Made by a program: the position numbers and the translations under genes
Source: Pluralibacter sp. UBA7423
GTDB lineage: Bacteria; Pseudomonadota; Gammaproteobacteria; Enterobacterales; Enterobacteriaceae
Assembly: GCA_002470465.1 (NCBI GenBank)
Contig: DKMD01000001.1
Span: 1-39,373 of the forward strand
Direction: 5' to 3'
Length of the DNA stretch: 39,373 nt
Shown here: positions 26,694 to 34,944 of the stretch, piece by piece
Layout of the letters: the number at the start of each line of letters is the position of its first letter
Position numbering within the stretch: the first letter of the stretch is position 1
Notes under the pieces: generated by a model
Database searches by the model: none
What the model saw: only the letters and a program-made list of their open reading frames with translations
Told to the model about the DNA's origin: nothing

Positions 26694-27764
26694 ATGGCTC
26701 AAAAAATTTCAACGGTGCATAAGCGCCTCTCCCCGGCTGCTGCCGCATTGCTGAAAAGCAAGCTGCGGGGCATTGCGATGGACTCAGCTGATAATGTCCG
26801 CTCGCTTGCAAAAGTCGGGATCCATATCTCTGACTTTGCCGCACAGTCCTACGCGCAGGCGTATGGCATGGATGCAGCGGTAAGTATTCCAGGCCTGACC
26901 GTTAACGCATCTCAGGGTAACAGCCCGTACATGCAGTTTCTGCAAAGCTGGCTTCCTGGCCAGGTGCAGGTTATCACTGCGGCCCGCAAGGCTGATGAAC
27001 TGATGGGTGTCGTAACTGCCGGTGCGTGGGAAGATGAGGAGGTTATCCAGGAAATTCTGGAACTGGTTGGCGTGGCCCAGCCTTACACCGACTATGGCAA
27101 CATTCCGCTGTCGAGCTGGAACCTGACCTACGAAAAGCGCGGCGTTATCCGCTTCGAAGAAGGTATTCAGGTTGGTGAACTCGAAGGTCTGCGTTCTGGC
27201 CGTATTGGCGTTGATTCCTCCGCTACCAAACGTAATGCAGCATCGCTGGCACTGGAAATCTCCCGTAACCGCGTGGCGTTTTATGGCTACAACGGGGCAA
27301 CGTCCTATCCTATCTACGGCTACCTGAACGATCCAAACCTCCCCGCATACATCACTGTGTCTGCAGGCGCGGCGGGGGCAACCTGGGATAAGAAGACCTA
27401 CGCAGAAATTGTGCGTGATTTGCTTACCGGCCTGTCGGCACTTCGTACCAAGTCGAAAGAAGTTATTGACCCGACATCGACGCCGATCATCCTCTCGGTA
27501 GCCTCTGACAAGGTGGATTACCTTTCCACCCCGAACGACCTGGGCGAAACGCCGTATGACTGGCTGAAAGAGAACTATGCGAACGTGACGGTTAAATCAG
27601 CGATTGAGCTGAATGACGCCAACGGCGGTGCGGACGTGTTCTATCTCTATGCCGAAAGTGTTGGCGATTCCGGTACTGATGGCGGCGGCGTGATTGATCA
27701 GATTGTTCCTTCCCGCTTCCGGGCGTTGGGCGTGACCTCGGCGACACTGTGGCGGTCACGCTGA
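26694..27764 (+). CDS. Major capsid protein (DUF2184 type), C-terminus replaced
   Basis: A 356-residue protein with segments typical of DUF2184 capsid proteins: YGNIPLSSWNLTYEKRGVIR, NRVAFYG, YPIYGYLNDPNLP and IDQIVPSRFRALGV. After RALGV the sequence changes to TSATLWRSR-stop, which is an out-of-frame reading of a tail gene. The natural C-terminus (about 35-45 residues by my memory of the family) is missing, so the protein is probably not assembly-competent. GAGGGA lies eight bases before the ATG. Confidence 0.75.
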   Translation: MAQKISTVHKRLSPAAAALLKSKLRGIAMDSADNVRSLAKVGIHISDFAAQSYAQAYGMDAAVSIPGLTVNASQGNSPYMQFLQSWLPGQVQVITAARKADELMGVVTAGAWEDEEVIQEILELVGVAQPYTDYGNIPLSSWNLTYEKRGVIRFEEGIQVGELEGLRSGRIGVDSSATKRNAASLALEISRNRVAFYGYNGATSYPIYGYLNDPNLPAYITVSAGAAGATWDKKTYAEIVRDLLTGLSALRTKSKEVIDPTSTPIILSVASDKVDYLSTPNDLGETPYDWLKENYANVTVKSAIELNDANGGADVFYLYAESVGDSGTDGGGVIDQIVPSRFRALGVTSATLWRSR

Positions 27765-27973
27765 CACTGAAAGAAGTTGTCTGGTTTACTGCGACGATCG
27801 AGACGATGCCAGCCAAAGAGGTGGCTGTTTCGTCCAAGTCGGCGAAGACCGGCGGCACAGCCAAACCTGATGCGGACACCGTGAAGCAGGGACAGAAAAG
27901 CACTTCGGACGCTACGGCGGCCACGCAGTCGAAATCAAGCTCGGTGCTGAAAGATATGGCGGGGTGGTTCTGA
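27731..27973 (+). pseudogene. C-terminal fragment of a tail/baseplate protein
   Basis: The frame encodes RDLGDTVAVTLTLKEVVWF and a low-complexity Ser/Ala/Lys tail ending SVLKDMAGWF. It precedes baseplate genes and is translationally coupled to the next gene (TGATG). The N-terminal body and any start are missing; GTG 27749 is not preceded by a ribosome binding site. Position suggests a protein just after the tape measure in contractile-tail phages. Confidence 0.55.
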
Positions 27974-28275
27974 TGAAGCAGATCCCATTGAAGGTTTATC
28001 CCCGGCAATCGCTGTCTGTGGTGCTGGAGGGCTCTCTCTACGAGCTCAGTTTGAAGGAGTGTAACGGCATCATGGCCGTGTCGGTCATTCGCGATGGCGA
28101 GACGATAATCAGCAACCGGCGCGCTGTCGCGGGCATGCCAATTATCCCTTCCCGCTATCTCAATGACGGTAATTTCTTTCTGCTGACGGATAACGACGAA
28201 CTGCCTTACTACACCGGATTTGAGGGCTCAAACGTTCTGGTGTGGGTGACGAACGAGGAGATCGACAATGCTTGA
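27973..28275 (+). CDS. Phage baseplate plug-like protein
   Basis: A 100-residue protein, MKQIPLKVYPRQSLSVVLEG, rich in beta strands, with a conserved DGETIISNRR and a final VLVWVTNEEID. Small proteins of this kind are encoded before the hub gene in contractile-tail phages and plug the baseplate. The ATG overlaps the preceding stop. Its end overlaps the next start by eight bases. Confidence 0.55.
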   Translation: MKQIPLKVYPRQSLSVVLEGSLYELSLKECNGIMAVSVIRDGETIISNRRAVAGMPIIPSRYLNDGNFFLLTDNDELPYYTGFEGSNVLVWVTNEEIDNA

Positions 28276-29146
28276 TGGTCGCGTCCTCGAAGTGGGCATT
28301 GAGGTTAACGGCGAGATGCAGTTCTACCGCGGTGCGGCAATAGCCGTGAAGATCAACAAATCGACCGACACAAAGCAGAACTCCTGCAGCGTTGAAATCG
28401 ATAATCTGCTGCTGGACACCATCGATTATCTCGTCACTGAAACTTCACCCTGGAACCCGAGCCAGAAGCCAAAGCTGATCTCAATTCGTGCTGGCCGGCA
28501 GGCGACCGGGGTAGAGAACATCTATAACGGCGACGTTGTGCAGGCTGACCCCAGCATGCCGCCAGATCGCAAACTGACGATGAAGGCCCTGACGCAGGAC
28601 GGCGCAAAGTACAAATGGACGTCCCGGTCGTCGCCCAAGACCATCCAGCTGTCTGAACTGTGTAAGCACGTCGCCTCTGATTACGCCCTGGCGCTGCGCT
28701 TTGAGGCCAAAGACAAGACGGTTGCCAACTACGTTTACAACGGTTCCACGGCCCAGCAGATAAAGAAACTGGAACAGGTCGGTGACGTCGATTGCTTTAT
28801 CGATGATGACTTCCTGGTGGTGAAGGATTACGGCAAAGGCATGAAGGGGGAAGTCAGGCTGATTTCCAAGGATACCGGCATGGTCGGAAACCCGGCACCA
28901 GACGACAAAGGCGTGAAGGTGCGCATGCTGTTTGACCCGTCGATTAAGCTGGGCCAGCAGATTGAAATCCGCTCAGACGTGAACAAATCGGTGAACGGCC
29001 AGTACGTCATTTACAACATGGCGATCAGCCTGGCTACTCACGAAAATGACTGGTACGCCGATCTGTCCTGCAATAACGACAACATCAAATCCATAACAGA
29101 GCAGCGGGAGGCGCAGAAGAAAGCAAATGCCAAATCCAGCACCTAG
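28268..29146 (+). CDS. Baseplate hub protein
   Basis: A 292-residue protein that should form the central hub of a contractile-tail baseplate (gpD/gp27-like). Its start LDGRVLEVGIEVNGEMQFY and a middle QIEIRSDVNKSVNGQYVIY are typical of such hubs; the C-terminal residues are charged and coiled. It lies between the plug and the Gp138-type spike gene, matching the canonical order, and overlaps the latter by 20 bases. Confidence 0.65.
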   Translation: MLDGRVLEVGIEVNGEMQFYRGAAIAVKINKSTDTKQNSCSVEIDNLLLDTIDYLVTETSPWNPSQKPKLISIRAGRQATGVENIYNGDVVQADPSMPPDRKLTMKALTQDGAKYKWTSRSSPKTIQLSELCKHVASDYALALRFEAKDKTVANYVYNGSTAQQIKKLEQVGDVDCFIDDDFLVVKDYGKGMKGEVRLISKDTGMVGNPAPDDKGVKVRMLFDPSIKLGQQIEIRSDVNKSVNGQYVIYNMAISLATHENDWYADLSCNNDNIKSITEQREAQKKANAKSST

Positions 29147-29777
29147 CCGCAGGCCCGGGCAGGATAATGACCTGTCAGGCGCAATGGATCTTGTTCTGCG
29201 CAAATTCTTGCTCGATGTTGACGATATGCTGCCGGCGCGCATTGTTTCCTACGACCGCACTCGCAACCGTGCGCAAATCGAAATCCTCTACCGCGTCACG
29301 ATGACCGACGGCTCCATGAACCCTCTGACGGCCCCGGCGGAAGTTCCCGCGCTGGTAATGGGCGGCGGCGGCATGTGCCTGACGTTCCCGTTAAAGCCCG
29401 GGGACCTCGGCTGGATAAAAGCCAGTGACCGTGACATGTCACTATTCCTTCAGTCCTACGAAGCGGAGCCGGGCAATACAGCCCGGCTTCATTGTTTTGA
29501 GGACGGGGTATTTGTTCCTGACGTCATGAAGGATTTCGTTGTCTCGGATGGCGCAGCGGCGACGCTGCAAACCATGGACGGAACAACATCGGTTGCCGTG
29601 AAGCCTGGCAGTATCGTCCTGACGGCTGGCTCAACGGTGGTCTCCATCACCGACGCCGGCGTGCAGTCCAATAAGCCAATACAGGCACCGCAGTTTACCG
29701 ATGGCACGCTGAAGCTTATCGGTCATGATCATTCGAATCCGGAGGGCGGGAACGTCGGACCTGCGAAGAATCCATGA
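29127..29777 (+). CDS. Gp138-family membrane-puncturing spike protein
   Basis: A 216-residue spike with an OB-like N-terminal part (MLPARIVSYDRTRNRAQIEI, GGGGMCLTFPLKPGDLGW) and a C-terminal beta-helix ending in HDHSNPEGGNVGP, the metal-binding HxH tip found in Gp138/gpV-type spikes. It would pierce the outer membrane on sheath contraction. It overlaps the hub gene upstream and the wedge gene downstream by a few bases. Confidence 0.75.
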   Translation: MPNPAPSRRPGQDNDLSGAMDLVLRKFLLDVDDMLPARIVSYDRTRNRAQIEILYRVTMTDGSMNPLTAPAEVPALVMGGGGMCLTFPLKPGDLGWIKASDRDMSLFLQSYEAEPGNTARLHCFEDGVFVPDVMKDFVVSDGAAATLQTMDGTTSVAVKPGSIVLTAGSTVVSITDAGVQSNKPIQAPQFTDGTLKLIGHDHSNPEGGNVGPAKNP

Positions 29778-30124
29778 AGACATTCGCCACTAATGGCAAC
29801 TACGACATTTACCTCGGCCGCGATGGCAACCTGGCTATGGCCACTGATCTCGAGGCTGTAAAACAGACATGTGAACACGTGTCCCGCACCATCCTGGGCG
29901 AGCTGCCCTATGCGCAGTCGCGCGGAATACCGTTCAAGCAGCTGTCACTCGATGCGACTTCCAACACCAGTATCTATGACATGTACCTCCGCAAAGCACT
30001 GTTGACGGTGCCGGGCGTAACCGGTGTCGGGAGTGTCACATTCCAGCCTGACGGCGACAACCTGAAGTATTCCGCAGAAATCAAAACCATTTACGGAACG
30101 GAGAAGGTGAGTGGCAACTTATGA
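29774..30124 (+). CDS. Baseplate wedge protein, gpW/gp25-like
   Basis: A 116-residue protein (NYDIYLGRDGNLAMATDLEA, ILGELPYAQSRGIPF) of the size and position of gp25/gpW-like wedge components that connect hub, sheath and gpJ. It starts within the end of the spike gene (ATGA) and overlaps the BaseplateJ gene by 14 bases. Confidence 0.6.
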   Translation: MKTFATNGNYDIYLGRDGNLAMATDLEAVKQTCEHVSRTILGELPYAQSRGIPFKQLSLDATSNTSIYDMYLRKALLTVPGVTGVGSVTFQPDGDNLKYSAEIKTIYGTEKVSGNL

Positions 30125-31328
30125 ATATCTTTCCCCCCAGGGGATAATCGTTCCTGACACGTCAAAAATTCTCTCTGATACCGAGAGCGAATGGAAATCG
30201 ACGTTTGGCGAGGATCTCGACGTCACTCCAGATACGCCACAGGGAACCGTCATCGCCAGCGATGTCGCTGTTCGATCGGAAGTGGCGGCCAATAACGCTG
30301 CTGTAGCGAACCAGATAAACCCGAACTATGCCGGCGGTGTGTTTCTTGACGATATCTGGGCGCTGACCGGTGGCAAGCGGCGGCAAGCAACTTACACGCT
30401 TGTTGATGGTGTGGCTCTTGCTGGAGTCCCGGGAATCGTCATTCCCTCCGGCTCCCGGCGTGCGACAGTTGCTGGTGATCTCTTTCAGTTGTTGACGACT
30501 GTCGTGCTGGATAATGCTGGCGGTGGTAAAGGAGATTTTCAGGCGCTGGAGTCTGGCCCTGTTGCATGCCCGGCGCACGCGCTGACGGAGCCAGTGGCGG
30601 GATATACCGCCGTAGGCTGGGAAACGTCGGATAATGCCATTGCCGGTACGCTGGGTGCGGAAGAGCAGACTGACTTATCGGCCAGAAAAGAGCGTCGGGA
30701 AACGCTGGCGCTTCAGGGGCGCTCAGTCTCCGAAGCAGTCTACTCAAACGTCCGGGCGGTAGAAGGCGTCAAGTCTCTCTCGTTTCGCGAGAATACCGAC
30801 GCGCTGCCGCAGACCATCGATGATATTTATCTGGTCGGCCACTCCGTCTGGGTATGTGTCGACGGCGGTCTGGACCAGGACATTGCCAATGAGTTGTATT
30901 CGTCGAAGACGGGTGGCGCAGCCTGGAATGGCGCGCAAAGTGTCACTGTTACCGATCCGTGGTCAGGGCAGGAAAGCGCTGTGCTGTTCGACCGGCCAAC
31001 GGCTGTGCCCGTAATGGCCCGCTTCACGGTGCTGGCGAAGGGAACAGGAACAGGAACAGGCGACCCGGCATCTATCATCAAAGACACGGTGATGCAGTAT
31101 GCCGACGGCCTGCTGGAGAATGGCGAGGCGGGATTTGTGCTGGGCGAAGACGTGTCGCCGTTCGAGCTGGCTGCCGCGGCTAACACGGCATCACCACAAA
31201 TCTTCATTAAGAGCGTGGAAATCTCCCTGAAGTCGGCCACCCCTACCTGGTCAAAGGATGATATTGCGATCGGCCTGAATGAGAAAGCCACCATTCAGGA
31301 GGACGACATCATTGTGGTGACGACATGA
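30111..31328 (+). CDS. Baseplate J-like protein
   Basis: A 405-residue BaseplateJ family wedge protein. The start has IIVPDTSKILSDTESEWKS; the family core is LSARKERRETLALQGRSVSE and GVKSLSFRENTD; the C-terminal part ends TIQEDDIIVVTT. It links wedge and fibre attachment in the baseplate. The gene is complete and overlaps its neighbours at both ends, so the block 27973-31978 is one coupled transcription unit. Confidence 0.85.
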   Translation: MATYEYLSPQGIIVPDTSKILSDTESEWKSTFGEDLDVTPDTPQGTVIASDVAVRSEVAANNAAVANQINPNYAGGVFLDDIWALTGGKRRQATYTLVDGVALAGVPGIVIPSGSRRATVAGDLFQLLTTVVLDNAGGGKGDFQALESGPVACPAHALTEPVAGYTAVGWETSDNAIAGTLGAEEQTDLSARKERRETLALQGRSVSEAVYSNVRAVEGVKSLSFRENTDALPQTIDDIYLVGHSVWVCVDGGLDQDIANELYSSKTGGAAWNGAQSVTVTDPWSGQESAVLFDRPTAVPVMARFTVLAKGTGTGTGDPASIIKDTVMQYADGLLENGEAGFVLGEDVSPFELAAAANTASPQIFIKSVEISLKSATPTWSKDDIAIGLNEKATIQEDDIIVVTT

Positions 31329-31978
31329 AAATCCAGCAATTTGATTTCAGCGTCGACCTTATGAAGGTCGTCAAATGGGAGTATGACCAGGTCCCAAACC
31401 TGATAAATCTCCTCAGCCTCAAACAGGAGTGGTACAGCAAAAATCAACAGGCGTTCTGGGAGGACTGGGAGCGGGATGTGTTCAATCTGCTCACCGCCAA
31501 TGATTTCGGGCTTAACGTCTGGTCGATAATTCTCGACCTCCCGCTTTATTCCGTCTCCGGCGCCAGCCCCTCTGACTACCCGGCCTTCGGGTTTGCCAAT
31601 TACGGCCTGAACTTCGGCATCAGCAACTTTGCCACAGATGCCGACACGGTGAACAGGCTGAGCGTGGAGCAGAAGAGAAAGCTGCTCAGGATGCGCTGGT
31701 GGCAGATCACCTCTGATGGTTCTATGCCATCGATAAATCATGCGCTCAGCGATGTGTTCGGCAGCGATGTTTACGCGCTCGACGGACACGACATGACGAT
31801 CACCGTGGTCTATCAGAAAGTGCTGCCGGACTTGATGATGACACTCCTGCAAGAATTCGACCTGATCCCGCGCCCGTCAGGCGTGAAGATTAACCACCTG
31901 ATTAAGCCTCGAGAATCCTTCGGGTTTGCTAACTACGGCCTGAACTTCGACCAACCAAAATCACAATTCGGGAATTAA
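31325..31978 (+). CDS. DUF2612 baseplate protein
   Basis: A 217-residue DUF2612 protein, the functional counterpart of P2 gpI in phages with Gp138-type spikes. The conserved part is KRKLLRMRWWQITSDGSMPS and FGSDVYALDGHDMTI. The decamer FGFANYGLNF occurs twice, near residue 96 and near residue 198, an internal repeat around Trp/Phe-rich loops. It overlaps the J gene (ATGA) and ends just before the tail-fibre gene. Confidence 0.75.
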   Translation: MKIQQFDFSVDLMKVVKWEYDQVPNLINLLSLKQEWYSKNQQAFWEDWERDVFNLLTANDFGLNVWSIILDLPLYSVSGASPSDYPAFGFANYGLNFGISNFATDADTVNRLSVEQKRKLLRMRWWQITSDGSMPSINHALSDVFGSDVYALDGHDMTITVVYQKVLPDLMMTLLQEFDLIPRPSGVKINHLIKPRESFGFANYGLNFDQPKSQFGN

Positions 31979-31979
31979 T

Positions 31980-33023
31980 ATGACCTCTCTTATCCGAATC
32001 CCCTTTGCTGACTCAGGGGATAAAACAGCCGTGCCTGAAACTGACGCAGGCGGCGGTGTGAATATGACGCAGGGTTACGGCCAGGCGTATTCACTTGACC
32101 CGGCAACAGACCCGAGCGCCAAGCGAATCGAACGCGAAAAGATGAACGGACTGTTCAACCTGATTACGTCTGCAATTGGTGAAATTCAGGTGGGCGGTGT
32201 TGGCCAGTTCATTACAGCAGACGACAATGGCGGCGTTCCATATTCCTATGGTAAAGGTGCTATTGCGTTACTTGGTGGCGTCGTTTACCAGTCTCTGGTT
32301 GATGCCAATACAGACACCCCTCCTTCGAGCAAATGGGGGGTAGTGTCCAGCGCAGGCAACCTCCTTAACGTTAAAGTGATTACCTCCAGCGGAACTTACA
32401 CCCCATCGCCTGGAACAAAAACAATCATCGTTGAATGCCAGGGCGGCGGCGGCGCAGGCGGCGGGAGCTCGGCAACTACTTCCGGGAATGCGAGCATTGG
32501 CGCAGGGGGGGCAGAAGGATGTTACGGAAAAGGAATTTTCACTAATTTATCTTCCAGTTACAGCGTGACTATTGGGGCTGGCGGTGTGGGGGTTTCTGGG
32601 AGCTCCGGAGGTGGCGGCGGCACAACTTCCTTTGGCAGTTTAATGTCAGCTAGTGGGGGGTATGGTGGGGCAAGAATGTCTCCTGGCGCGGCCGCATCCA
32701 TCATTGGGATCGAATCTACATCCCAGCCTGCGCCACCAACAGTAAGTGGAGGAAATATTGTATCAAGTGGCTATCAAGGATCCTATGTCATTGGCTTACG
32801 CTTAGCTGCCGCTTACACCTTAGGAGCTATCTCGGGGATGGGGGGGCGCTCGTTTTTCGGAGCTGGAGGAGGGGCAGCATCTTCTTCCGGAGCTGGTGCG
32901 ACTGCTACTGCCTATGGGTCTGGTGGGGCTGGCTCAAAAAGTTGGTCTGATAGCGGGACGGATATCGCTTACGCAGGCGGGAACGGAGCCAAAGGTGTTG
33001 TCATCGTTTGGGAGTATTCATAA
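31980..33023 (+). CDS. Glycine-rich tail fibre protein
   Basis: A 347-residue fibre. About 100 N-terminal residues attach it to the baseplate (FADSGDKTAVPETDAGGGVN). From about residue 135 the sequence is composed of Gly-rich loops (GGGGAGGGSSATTSG, GGGGGTTSFGS, GAGGGAASSSGAG) separated by short strands, ending GNGAKGVVIVWEYS. Such tips can fold as polyglycine-II bundles with receptor-binding loops, as in T-even-like gp38. Host range should reside in the loops. One base separates it from the previous stop codon. Confidence 0.75.
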   Translation: MTSLIRIPFADSGDKTAVPETDAGGGVNMTQGYGQAYSLDPATDPSAKRIEREKMNGLFNLITSAIGEIQVGGVGQFITADDNGGVPYSYGKGAIALLGGVVYQSLVDANTDTPPSSKWGVVSSAGNLLNVKVITSSGTYTPSPGTKTIIVECQGGGGAGGGSSATTSGNASIGAGGAEGCYGKGIFTNLSSSYSVTIGAGGVGVSGSSGGGGGTTSFGSLMSASGGYGGARMSPGAAASIIGIESTSQPAPPTVSGGNIVSSGYQGSYVIGLRLAAAYTLGAISGMGGRSFFGAGGGAASSSGAGATATAYGSGGAGSKSWSDSGTDIAYAGGNGAKGVVIVWEYS

Positions 33024-33424
33024 TGAGCATCTTCGCAGTTATTGACCCATCTGGGGTTATTATTAATACGGTTCTGTGGGATGGCGAAACAGAGTGGCAG
33101 CCTCCTGAAGGGGTATCGGTGGTTTTATGCGAAAACGAAAGTGATTGCATTATCGGCGGCACGTACGATGGCAGAACTTTTTATCCGCCGACACCTTCTG
33201 AAGAATCCAAGGTTGAAGCAGTGGCAGAAGCGGAACAAACAAAGGCTATCCTACTGGCAGAAGCTACCCTGTCGATCTCTCCGCTACAGGATGCTGCTGA
33301 ACTGGAAATTGCTACCGAAGATGAAACGGTAATGCTCGCAGCATGGAAAAAATACAGGGTAATGGTTAACCGGGTTGATACTTCTAAAGCTCCATACGTA
33401 ACATGGCCTGAAAAGCCTGTGTAA
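33023..33424 (+). CDS. Tail fibre assembly chaperone-like protein
   Basis: A 133-residue protein, SIFAVIDPSGVIINTVLWDG, with a C-terminal helical part and final VDTSKAPYVTWPEKPV typical of Tfa/DUF4376-like tail-fibre assembly proteins. Its ATG overlaps the fibre stop (TAATG), so ATG 33023 is preferred over the frame start at 33008. It may help fold the glycine-rich fibre or remain part of it. Confidence 0.65.
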   Translation: MSIFAVIDPSGVIINTVLWDGETEWQPPEGVSVVLCENESDCIIGGTYDGRTFYPPTPSEESKVEAVAEAEQTKAILLAEATLSISPLQDAAELEIATEDETVMLAAWKKYRVMVNRVDTSKAPYVTWPEKPV

Positions 33425-33432
33425 GTATTATG

Positions 33433-33457
33433 CGGTGGTGGTTGAAAATCACCACCG
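33433..33457. terminator. Hairpin between convergent tail-fibre and acyltransferase genes
   Basis: CGGTGGTG (33433-33440) pairs with CACCACCG (33450-33457), extended inward by three more pairs, one a G-U. There is no clear T-run on either side. Its place between two convergent stop codons suggests a transcription barrier or 3' stabiliser. Confidence 0.6.
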
Positions 33458-33460
33458 ATA

Positions 33461-34597
33461 TTATCTCTTTCCAAATGTGATAAATGGACGTTCAATTAGT
33501 TTATATGTGATTGATGATAGACATGCTATCATCATAAATGCTGACAGCAATACGATGTAAAGATTAACTCCATGCATTTTGTTATGTAGTGAGTAATATA
33601 CAACATAGAGCACCAGTCCTTGTGTTAAATATAAACTGTAGCTAATGTGACCTAATCTCATAACGCCAGTGGTATTAAGCACACCAAAGAAAGAGAACCC
33701 TTTAATAACCATAAAGAACATGATGAAAATGAAAACAGTAAAGGCATCACTGTTAGGCGCTGGCTCTACTAGGTAGAACAGCGCAGCAATAGCTAAAAAA
33801 GAAAGGTTTAGAGTTCTTTGAGTAATTTCAATTTTATCCTCCAACTCTTTCGCCAATACTCCTGAAAAAAAGAAAGACCAAATGTAACTCACATTGGTAT
33901 AACTGCCAAGCAGGAACAGGCTTCCAATAAACAAGGTTATAGATGCCTCGTACTTAACTTTTCTAAGCATGAACAGGGCGGGAAGAGTAAAGTAAAACAT
34001 CCACTCCCAACGTAGTGTCCAAGTTACACCGGCAATAACAATGCGTGATGCGCCGAAATTATTTATTGGTTGTTTTCTGTCAAATATACCTGCATCAAAC
34101 CACGAAGCAAAATTTGCTAATTCTGATTTTGTTATTAATGGGGTGCCTTTTGATAGGAAAATAATAAATACGGCTAGTATGCTCACAAAAAAACTAAGGG
34201 GAGCGATTCGGAAAAAACGTTCTTTATATAAAGAGATCCAGTCAACGGAATTTTTTTCTCTAATTTTACCCCAAAATAAATATGCTGTAATCATAAAGAA
34301 AACGGCAACCCCAACCCTTCCCATATAAATAAATAATGTGTTATGTGATACCCATGAACCGTTATCGAAAAAATTACGATAGAAGTCCATGTGGTGGAAT
34401 ATTACAAAAGAGGCTAGGAAGAATCGTAGTCCATCAAGCCCGTTGTTTCTCTTTGATTTTGTGTTTGAGTCAATAAAAATAAATAGTTTAGTGGAAAATA
34501 ATACTGCCGTTAGAAACATGGTTGTTATTATAAATAACAACTGGATATAAGTATCTTGCATGTCATTTATCTTTTGTAATAAATTAATAAAAACCAT
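33461..34597 (-). CDS. Prophage acyltransferase 3 family protein, probable O-antigen O-acetyltransferase
   Basis: A 378-residue integral membrane acyltransferase with about ten transmembrane segments. The family signature is near the N-terminus (LDGLRFFLASFVIFHHMDF, with Arg and the final His-His), followed by FFMITAYLFWGK and YKERFFRI; near the C-terminus are GHISYSLYLTQG and YKLIERPF. Such genes at the right end of prophages O-acetylate lipopolysaccharide and change serotype. Base composition is far more AT-rich than any neighbour, a sign of separate origin. The start at 34597 has only a weak GAAG; ATG 34561 is an alternative. Confidence 0.82.
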   Translation of the reverse strand: MVFINLLQKINDMQDTYIQLLFIITTMFLTAVLFSTKLFIFIDSNTKSKRNNGLDGLRFFLASFVIFHHMDFYRNFFDNGSWVSHNTLFIYMGRVGVAVFFMITAYLFWGKIREKNSVDWISLYKERFFRIAPLSFFVSILAVFIIFLSKGTPLITKSELANFASWFDAGIFDRKQPINNFGASRIVIAGVTWTLRWEWMFYFTLPALFMLRKVKYEASITLFIGSLFLLGSYTNVSYIWSFFFSGVLAKELEDKIEITQRTLNLSFLAIAALFYLVEPAPNSDAFTVFIFIMFFMVIKGFSFFGVLNTTGVMRLGHISYSLYLTQGLVLYVVYYSLHNKMHGVNLYIVLLSAFMMIACLSSITYKLIERPFITFGKR

Positions 34598-34780
34598 ATT
34601 ACTTCACTTCAATGCAACTTCTCAAGTTTATGCGGCATGCCGTTTCTTCAGCGCCAGTTTGGTTATAGAAATGGAACGACGCTGAGCGACATTTCGCTTG
34701 TCGTTTGCATAATCTCAGGGCCGTTCCGCAGTGAAGTATGTGATCGGCGATGCCAGGACAGACAGTGCCGATGATACACC

Positions 34781-34797
34781 TGTGATGTAACATCACA
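34781..34797. promoter_or_regulatory. Perfect 17-bp palindrome near the right prophage end
   Basis: TGTGATGT-A-ACATCACA is a perfect 8-1-8 inverted repeat between the acyltransferase gene and attR. It looks like a dimeric regulator site. The half-sites TGTGA and TCACA recall CRP but the spacing is seven instead of six. The remainder of 34598-34944 shows no credible gene. Confidence 0.4.
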
Positions 34798-34818
34798 TGT
34801 TAATCAACAGATCGTATG

Positions 34819-34847
34819 CTGACGATTTCGGCGCTACAGTGTAATAT
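34819..34847 (+). promoter_or_regulatory. Candidate phage-borne promoter for lepA-lepB
   Basis: CTGACG (34819-34824), 17 bases, and TAATAT (34842-34847) form a plausible sigma-70 promoter about 98 bases before the rebuilt lepA start. Some promoter must exist in this interval because the native lepA upstream region lies 17 kb away. The ribosome binding site before ATG 34945 is not recognisable (AT-rich ACACATACAT). Confidence 0.4.
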
Positions 34848-34882
34848 GCACGCCAGTCGTTGATGGGGTAGTTACTGTGGAG

Positions 34883-34901
34883 TGTCCACCGCTGTGTCCA
34901 T
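34883..34901 (+). repeat. Right arm-type integrase site
   Basis: TGTCCACCGCTGTGTCCAT matches the left copy at 17475-17493 in 16 of 19 positions and has the same orientation. It lies 74 bases before the attR core. The pair is best explained as arm-type integrase binding sites. Confidence 0.65.
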
Positions 34902-34944
34902 CAAGAAAAAATTATCAGCATAGCGAATTGAAAAACACATACAT

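Noticed and set aside
34599..34796. 65-codon minus-strand frame between the acyltransferase gene and attR
   Set aside because: Cysteine-rich random-looking composition, no homology that I recognise, no good start signal; better read as non-coding phage end.
34781..34797. CRP binding site
   Set aside because: TGTGA and TCACA half-sites are present but separated by seven bases instead of six, so I record only a palindrome.
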